NCBI RefSeq assembly: GCF_047553045.1
Contig: NZ_CP180208.1
Location: forward strand, 1,116,001 to 1,180,000
Direction: 5' to 3'
Source of the DNA: Sphingomonas_L flavalba_A
GTDB taxonomy: Bacteria > Pseudomonadota > Alphaproteobacteria > Sphingomonadales > Sphingomonadaceae
DNA length: 64,000 nucleotides
Below are positions 62,773-64,000 of this stretch, piece after piece. Position 1 is the stretch's first letter; every line of letters begins with the position of its first letter. Made by a program: the position numbers and the translations under genes. Below the pieces are notes generated by a model. That model made no database searches. It was given only the letters and a program-made list of their open reading frames with translations, and had not been told where the DNA came from.

Positions 62773-64000
62773 ATGGACCCGATGATCCCGATTGCCATCA
62801 TTGCCGCGCTCTGCATCGGCTTGGGCGCCGGGTGGCTGGCGTTCGGGCGAGGGCAGGCGGCGCTGCGGGCCGAACGCGACCGGCATCTTGAGAATTTTCG
62901 GCAGGCGATCACCGACCTTGCCTCCGCCGAGGAGCGGGCGAAGGCAGCGGAGGCATTGCGCGCGGCGTTGGCCGAATCGGAACGCGGCCGGGGCGAGGCG
63001 CGCGAGGCGCTGGCGCGGATGGAGGCAGAGCGCAGCGCCCGCGACCAGGCCCATGCCGAAAAGGAACGGATGCTGCTGGAGGCGAAGGAGCAGCTTGCCG
63101 GGCAGTTCAGCGAGGTTGGCGGCAAGATGCTGAACGCCGCGCAGGAACAGTTCCTGAAGGCGGCGAACGAGCGGTTCAGCCGGGCCGGGCAGCAGAATGA
63201 GGCGTCGCTGAAGGCGCTGCTCCAGCCGGTCGAGACGACACTGAAACGCTATGAGGAAGGGCTGCGGCAGGTCGAGAAGGAGCGGGTCGACAGCTATGCC
63301 GGGTTGCGCGAGGCGGTCGAGCAGGTCCGCGTCGGCCAGACGGCGGTGAAGGACGAGGCGGCGCGGCTGGTCAATGCGCTGCGTTCCAGCCCCAAGGCGC
63401 GCGGGCGCTGGGGCGAGCAGCAGCTGCGCAACGTGCTGGAGATGGCCGGGCTTGCCGAACATGCGGATTTCGAGGCGGAAGTGTCGGTCGACACCGGTGA
63501 CGGACGGCTGCGGCCGGACGTCGTCGTCCGCCTGCCCGGCGGGCGGCAGCTGATTATCGACGCGAAATGCTCGCTCAACGCCTATCTCGACGCGTCGGAC
63601 ACGGTGGACGAGGAAGAGCGCAAGCGGTTCATGGGCCTGCACGCCGCCGCGATCCGCAATCATGCCACCCAGCTTGGTCAGAAAGCCTATTGGACGCAGT
63701 TTGGCGCCGCCGCCGATTATGTGGTGATGTTCATCCCCGGCGAGCATTTCCTGTCGGCCGCGCTGGAGCGGGATTCGGATTTGTGGGAATGGGCGTTCGA
63801 GCGGCGGGTGCTGCTGGCGACGCCGACCAACCTGATCGCGATCGCCCGCACCGTATCCGCCGTGTGGCGGCAGGAGAAACTGGCCGAGGAAGCCGCCGAG
63901 ATCGCCCGGCTGGGCAAGGAACTGCACGGGCGGCTGGCGACGATGGGTGGGCACCTGGCCAAGGTCGGCCGCAACCTGGCGCAGGCGACGGGGGCGTATA
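62773..64000 (+). CDS. rmuC: DNA recombination protein RmuC, partial
   Basis: The first about 409 codons are visible; the gene runs off the window. An N-terminal membrane helix (PIAIIAALCIGLGAGWLAF) is followed by a long coiled coil (about residues 30-180) and the RmuC nuclease-like domain (SSPKARGRWGEQQLRNVLEM, LPGGRQLIIDAKCSLNAYLD, ADYVVMFIPGEHFLSAAL). RmuC limits DNA inversions at short repeats in E. coli. The ATG at 62773 is the only good start. Confidence 0.92.
   Translation, partial: MDPMIPIAIIAALCIGLGAGWLAFGRGQAALRAERDRHLENFRQAITDLASAEERAKAAEALRAALAESERGRGEAREALARMEAERSARDQAHAEKERMLLEAKEQLAGQFSEVGGKMLNAAQEQFLKAANERFSRAGQQNEASLKALLQPVETTLKRYEEGLRQVEKERVDSYAGLREAVEQVRVGQTAVKDEAARLVNALRSSPKARGRWGEQQLRNVLEMAGLAEHADFEAEVSVDTGDGRLRPDVVVRLPGGRQLIIDAKCSLNAYLDASDTVDEEERKRFMGLHAAAIRNHATQLGQKAYWTQFGAAADYVVMFIPGEHFLSAALERDSDLWEWAFERRVLLATPTNLIAIARTVSAVWRQEKLAEEAAEIARLGKELHGRLATMGGHLAKVGRNLAQATGAY

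Noticed and set aside
62164..63954. 596-codon minus-strand open frame opposite def and rmuC
   Set aside because: It covers two well-supported genes on the other strand and has no protein-like motif.

Overview
The window is a GC-rich stretch of an alphaproteobacterial chromosome. Sphingomonadales is the likely source, judging from the Entner-Doudoroff operon, the PEP-CTERM protein ending PEPASWAM, an exosortase-A (XrtA) type polysaccharide locus and the overall codon use. It is a compact, mostly metabolic chromosome interrupted by one clearly foreign, rearranged block (about 34.2-46.4 kb).

Left part (1-25.6 kb): a histidine utilisation regulon (hutU-G-H-I on the minus strand, divergent hutF, repressor hutC, and a TAT-exported DUF885 hydrolase upstream of hutC), with a HutC-like palindrome between hutI and hutF. 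A lone prepilin peptidase follows, then zwf-edd-eda, a coniferyl-type aldehyde dehydrogenase, the homogentisate pair hmgA-fah with a GNAT and galE, the lower methionine salvage operon (mtnB-D-C-A) with a divergent aminotransferase, metB-like cystathionine gamma-synthase and a choice-of-anchor-A PEP-CTERM protein.

Respiratory part (25.7-33.9 kb): a methyltransferase, a 1-Cys-type peroxiredoxin overlapping an ArsR regulator, and the complete cytochrome bd module: cydD-cydC on the minus strand, divergent cydA-cydB and the 36-residue cydX.

Foreign block (34.2-46.1 kb): an intact IS6-family element, a molybdopterin oxidoreductase reduced to its two ends, a secreted alkylsulfatase, a second IS6-family element truncated at its 3' end, a heavily shrunken prophage (tail, tape measure, connector, capsid, YqaJ nuclease, DUF6511), and a redox cluster (multiheme cytochrome c, membrane cytochrome b, cytochrome b561, VIT/CCC1 transporter, FMN reductase). 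The multiheme cytochrome gene is broken by an inversion. Flipping the segment between 42,327 and 42,862 back restores both the cytochrome reading frame and a natural stop/start overlap in the phage operon. The block ends close to the 3' end of tRNA-Ser(GCT).

Right part (46.5-64 kb): glpD, rnr, an alpha-methylacyl-CoA racemase, then an XrtA/PEP-CTERM-associated locus that looks eroded. ACP, GNAT, acyl-CoA ligase, PLP decarboxylase, ATPase and amidotransferase are intact. The two hydrolases, the beta-barrel protein and the polysaccharide deacetylase survive only as fragments, and no exosortase, export or glycosyltransferase gene is present here. The window closes with truA-fmt, recR, def and the start of rmuC.
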